Below are positions 7,264-9,666 of a DNA stretch of 9,666 nt, one piece after another. The notes under the pieces were generated by a model, which made no database searches, was not told where the DNA came from, and saw nothing but the letters and a program-made list of their open reading frames with translations. The DNA lies in assembly GCA_947632525.1 (NCBI GenBank), contig CANRPQ010000045.1:1-9666 (forward strand). Reading direction: 5' to 3'. The translations under genes and the position numbers were made by a program. Numbering within the stretch: the first letter of the stretch is position 1; the number at the start of each line of letters is the position of its first letter. The DNA is from an uncultured Clostridia bacterium (GTDB taxonomy: Bacteria; Bacillota; Clostridia; TANB77; CAG-508).

Positions 7264-8148
7264 ATGAAATTATTTTGCATAAAAACAAATAACAATTATA
7301 TTTTAGATTATCTACTAAATAGAATTAAAGAAATTAACTTTGAAGACTTAATCTATTCAAAAAATGAGTTCAAAATATATAAAAATGTAATTATTCACTA
7401 TAAAGGAAAAGACGAAGAATCTTTTTTATGCTTCTTACAAGAGCTAATTACAGAGGTTATATTAGAATTTTATGAAAAAGAATTAATTAGACAAATGATA
7501 AACTATAATTACTTTTATTTTGATGAATATGAAAGAATTCAAATTTGTTACAACTGTTCTGAAATAATAGAAAGTGGATATGTAATAGAAGAAACTTCAA
7601 AAACACAAATAAAAGTTAAAGAAAAAAATAGAAAAGAAATAGTAGAAAATGCAGTTAATATATATGTAAAAGAGCACAAATCTATGATTTTAGACGGATT
7701 TGTACATTTTAGATTAAAAGAATATATAAGCTATTTAGATAATGTTATTGATACAGCAGTTAATCAATTCATTATAGAAAAAGAGTACAATGAATTTATT
7801 AATCTGCTTAGAATATACGTGGATTCTAAACCAGCAGGATGTAAATTACTACATCTTATTTATATGAATGGAGAATCAATTATACTAGATGATAACAAAA
7901 GTATAGTATCTATTTCAGATAATATTTTTAGCGCAAAATATTTATCAGATATTTCATTTTCGTCCAACGACCTTGCATTAAATACTTTATTAACTCTATT
8001 ACCAGAAAAAATAGAAATTCACTTAATAGATGAAGAGGATGATTTTATTAATACAATAAAATTAATATTTGACGGTAAAACATCAATTTGTAAAGAATGT
8101 AATATATGCAAAACATATAGATTAATAAATAATGCTAAGATTTACTAA
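7264..8148 (+). CDS. ytxC: YtxC-like sporulation-associated protein
   Basis: 294 aa, no signal peptide or membrane helix; Lys/Glu/Ile-rich and mostly helical. The centre (FRLKEYISYLD at 149-159, then DTAVNQFIIEKEYNEFINLLR to 183) and the C-terminal part (LALNTLLTLLPEKIEIHL, 237-254) match the conserved blocks of YtxC, a family found in endospore-forming Bacilli and Clostridia and named from Bacillus subtilis. It ends with a Cys276-x2-Cys279-x2-Cys282 cluster, and another Cys pair occurs at 95/98, so metal binding is possible. The biochemical role of YtxC is not established. The ATG at 7264 has AAAGGGG 12 nt upstream; a TTG 5 nt earlier is followed directly by a stop. There is no terminator before the next gene, so it may be co-transcribed with the glycosyltransferase. 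Confidence 0.82.
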   Translation: MKLFCIKTNNNYILDYLLNRIKEINFEDLIYSKNEFKIYKNVIIHYKGKDEESFLCFLQELITEVILEFYEKELIRQMINYNYFYFDEYERIQICYNCSEIIESGYVIEETSKTQIKVKEKNRKEIVENAVNIYVKEHKSMILDGFVHFRLKEYISYLDNVIDTAVNQFIIEKEYNEFINLLRIYVDSKPAGCKLLHLIYMNGESIILDDNKSIVSISDNIFSAKYLSDISFSSNDLALNTLLTLLPEKIEIHLIDEEDDFINTIKLIFDGKTSICKECNICKTYRLINNAKIY

Positions 8149-8152
8149 GCTA

Positions 8153-8181
8153 TTTACTAAAATACAAAAATATGATATAAC
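8153..8181 (+). promoter_or_regulatory. Possible promoter of the glycosyltransferase gene
   Basis: TTTACT (8153-8158) and TATAAC (8176-8181) are spaced by 17 bp and would start RNA near 8188, just before AAGGAGG (8193-8199). A perfect TATAAT at 8182-8187 overlaps the region but has no -35 and would start within the ribosome binding site. Weak call. Confidence 0.3.
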
Positions 8182-8205
8182 TATAATGTAACAAGGAGGA
8201 AACAA

Positions 8206-9177
8206 ATGGACGAAAATAAAAAGAAATTAATTACAATATTAGTACCTGCTTATAATGAAGAAGAGGTACTAAATATGTTATATGATAGGCTAAAAACTTT
8301 AATGGACGAAAATTCAAATTATGATTTCGAAGTACTATTAGTAAATGACGGAAGTAAAGATAAAACATTACAAATCATGCAAGAATTAAGACAAAAAGAT
8401 AAAAGAATTTGTTATCTTAATCTATCTAGAAATTTTGGAAAAGAAACAGCAATGATTGCAGGATTAGATTATTGCAAAGGTGATGCTGTTGTAATTATTG
8501 ATGCAGACTTGCAAGACCCACCAGAGTTAATACCAGAAATGATTAAATACTGGGAAGAAGGATATGATGACGTTTATGCAAAAAGAAAATCTAGAGACGG
8601 CGAAACATGGCTAAAAAAGTTTACATCTAAAATGTATTATAAAGTATTACAAGGATTCACTAGAATTGAAATCCAAAAAGATACAGGCGATTTTCGTTTG
8701 CTAGATAGACGCTGTGTAGAAGCATTAAAATCAATACGAGAATCACAACGTTACACAAAAGGATTATTTAGCTGGATTGGCTATAATAAAAAAGAAATAT
8801 TATATGATAGAGACTCTAGAGCAGCAGGAAAAACAAAATGGAATTACAAAAATTTAATAAACCTATCTATAGATGGTATTACTTCATTTACTACTTCACC
8901 TTTAAGATGGGCAGCAATTATAGGAATTCTAGTATCTTTAGTTGGATTTATATATATGATATTTATAATAATTAAAACAATTGCAACAGGAGTAGATGTT
9001 CCAGGATATGCGTCTACCATGGTAGTAATATTATTTTTAGGGGGCATTCAGTTAATATTCCTAGGTGTAATAGGTGAATATTTAGGACGAGCTTTTAATG
9101 AAGGAAAACATAGACCATTATATTTTATAGAAAGATATAATGAAGAAAAAGAGACAAATCAACATTTAAACAAATAA
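8206..9177 (+). CDS. GT2 glycosyltransferase, GtrB/DPM1-like (polyprenyl-phosphate sugar transferase)
   Basis: Most likely moves a hexose from a nucleotide sugar to undecaprenyl phosphate on the cytoplasmic face of the membrane, giving a donor for wall or surface glycan decoration. 323 aa, usual length. The GT-A fold starts with ILVPAYNEEE (11-20) and VNDGSKDKT (46-54). The metal/nucleotide DxD is DADLQDPPE at 99-107, then DTGDFRLLDR at 159-168 and RYTKGLFSWIGY at 182-193 (acceptor/catalytic region). Two C-terminal helices (about 236-258 and 270-293) anchor it, ending with the family's GEYLGR. The sugar cannot be read from sequence; glucose is the commonest case. No GtrA flippase or third transferase is adjacent. 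AAGGAGG at 8193-8199 fixes the ATG. A terminator follows the gene. Confidence 0.94.
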   Translation: MDENKKKLITILVPAYNEEEVLNMLYDRLKTLMDENSNYDFEVLLVNDGSKDKTLQIMQELRQKDKRICYLNLSRNFGKETAMIAGLDYCKGDAVVIIDADLQDPPELIPEMIKYWEEGYDDVYAKRKSRDGETWLKKFTSKMYYKVLQGFTRIEIQKDTGDFRLLDRRCVEALKSIRESQRYTKGLFSWIGYNKKEILYDRDSRAAGKTKWNYKNLINLSIDGITSFTTSPLRWAAIIGILVSLVGFIYMIFIIIKTIATGVDVPGYASTMVVILFLGGIQLIFLGVIGEYLGRAFNEGKHRPLYFIERYNEEKETNQHLNK

Positions 9178-9185
9178 TAATAAAT

Positions 9186-9215
9186 AGGCATTCAATACTA
9201 CTTGAGTGCCTTTTT
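9186..9215 (+). terminator. Terminator after the glycosyltransferase gene
   Basis: A 10-bp stem (9186-9195 with 9202-9211, one T-G wobble) with the loop TACTAC is followed by five T (9211-9215). It lies 9 nt after the stop. Confidence 0.88.
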
Positions 9216-9217
9216 AA

Positions 9218-9246
9218 TTGCAAAAGTGGTAAGAATATGGTATAAT
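9218..9246 (+). promoter_or_regulatory. Extended -10 promoter of the 97-aa membrane protein gene
   Basis: TATAAT at 9241-9246 is preceded by TGG (9238-9240), forming an extended -10 (TGNTATAAT). TTGCAA at 9218-9223 is a four-of-six -35 at exactly 17 bp. RNA would start near 9253, leaving an approximately 80-nt leader. A 10-bp palindrome (ATACATGTAT, 9245-9254) overlaps the -10 and start region and could be an operator. Confidence 0.75.
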
Positions 9247-9252
9247 ACATGT

Positions 9253-9332
9253 ATTAATTTCTTTTTATCCTGTTTTGCAGGTTTATATATAGGCTAAAAT
9301 TTAAAAATAATTTTTTACAGGAGGGAATTAAA
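9253..9332 (+). promoter_or_regulatory. Long T-rich leader with two competing pairings, one covering the ribosome binding site
   Basis: CCTG (9269-9272) can pair with CAGG (9278-9281) in a small local hairpin. The overlapping TCCTGT (9268-9273) can instead pair with ACAGGA (9317-9322), which includes the start of the AGGAGGG ribosome binding site (9319-9325). The two pairings exclude each other. Both are short, so regulation is a hypothesis. I recognise no known riboswitch class. Confidence 0.3.
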
Positions 9333-9626
9333 ATGTTGGAGATTGTGGGTATTGTGGCAATTATAGCAACACTAGGACTCGATTGTATTATGCTACTTTG
9401 GATAATACCTATGAAACCTAAGACAAAAAAAGAGGGAGTTATGCTTATACTCCTGGGATTGCTTGCAGTTTTTTTTCTTTCTGGTCATTATGTCTTGTAT
9501 GCTACAAAAAATATGGTATCAATATTTATTATGTCTGCATTAAACGTGATAGTGTGGATTTTATTTATTATGGTAAATGCTATCAGGCTTAAAAAGCTGA
9601 TTGACCAGGAAAAGAAAGATAAGTGA
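9333..9626 (+). CDS. Small three-helix membrane protein of unknown function
   Basis: 97 aa with hydrophobic stretches at about 3-25, 36-57 and 61-85. A basic MKPKTKKEG loop follows the first helix, and the C-terminus is a Lys/Asp/Glu-rich tail (KKLIDQEKKDK). By the positive-inside rule the first loop and C-terminus are cytoplasmic, although three helices in that short a chain leave this uncertain. I do not recognise the family. AGGAGGG at 9319-9325 sits 7 nt before the ATG and a good promoter lies further upstream, so it is expressed on its own. Its codon use is different: of about 16 leucines only two are TTA and most are CTT, CTC, CTA, CTG or TTG. GTG valine, AGG and CAG appear, and the stop is TGA, the only one in the window. 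This suggests acquisition from another genome. Function unknown. Confidence 0.85.
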   Translation: MLEIVGIVAIIATLGLDCIMLLWIIPMKPKTKKEGVMLILLGLLAVFFLSGHYVLYATKNMVSIFIMSALNVIVWILFIMVNAIRLKKLIDQEKKDK

Positions 9627-9640
9627 AATCTCTAAACATT

Positions 9641-9666
9641 AAAAAGCACTACAGTATAAATTACTG
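9641..9666 (+). terminator. Likely first part of a terminator cut by the window edge
   Basis: AAAAAGCACTACAGTA (9641-9656) is followed by TAAAT and then TACTG, the reverse complement of CAGTA, at 9662-9666 where the window stops. If the sequence continues TAGTGC and T's, it is the terminator of the 97-aa protein gene. Only five pairs are visible. Confidence 0.5.

Noticed and set aside
8844..9047. Minus-strand open frame opposite the glycosyltransferase membrane helices
   Set aside because: It is the antisense shadow of a conserved gene, with no upstream signals.

Overview
The window looks like a chromosomal segment of a low-GC Gram-positive bacterium, most likely an anaerobic member of the Clostridia (Bacillota). 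The DNA is very AT-rich. Leucine is mostly TTA and stops are mostly TAA. AGGAGG-type ribosome binding sites precede almost every gene, and TTG and GTG starts occur. A YtxC-type gene, from a family associated with endospore formers, and a TIGR04086-type membrane protein, a clostridial family, point the same way. Tryptophan is written TGG in all the genes read, so there is no sign of a recoded (mycoplasma-like) code.

All genes lie on the + strand, in short transcription units separated by recognisable hairpin terminators. (1) 1-467: the 3' end of an unrecognised gene, then a perfect 14-bp hairpin and a classical terminator. (2) 468-3282: a near-consensus promoter, tgt (queuosine tRNA modification) and, 9 nt later, a membrane-anchored stalk/WG-repeat surface protein, then a terminator. 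(3) 3311-3923: a TIGR04086-like four-helix membrane protein, followed by a long imperfect hairpin ending in a T tract. (4) 3971-6781: an HD-domain phosphohydrolase with a TTG start, secD with a GTG start, and a short secF, ending in a 28-bp palindromic terminator. (5) 6811-9215: a single-domain rhodanese, a YtxC-like protein and a GT2 polyprenyl-phosphate sugar transferase, then a terminator. (6) 9218-9666: a 97-aa membrane protein with its own extended -10 promoter, an approximately 80-nt leader and codon use unlike everything else here, ending in what looks like the first arm of a terminator cut by the window edge.

Most of this is housekeeping: tRNA modification, the accessory SecDF motor, envelope sugar transfer and a sporulation-associated protein. 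The tgt / TIGR04086 / secDF succession resembles the common bacterial tgt-yajC-secDF arrangement, but yajC is absent and a WG-repeat protein and an HD hydrolase sit in between. The parts most worth a second look are the reduced SecDF pair (SecF stops after its fourth membrane helix and both subunits have degenerate versions of motifs tied to proton transport), the HD protein encoded with it, and the compositionally foreign 3' gene with a possibly switchable leader. I did not find a clear new defence, mobile or CRISPR-like system.
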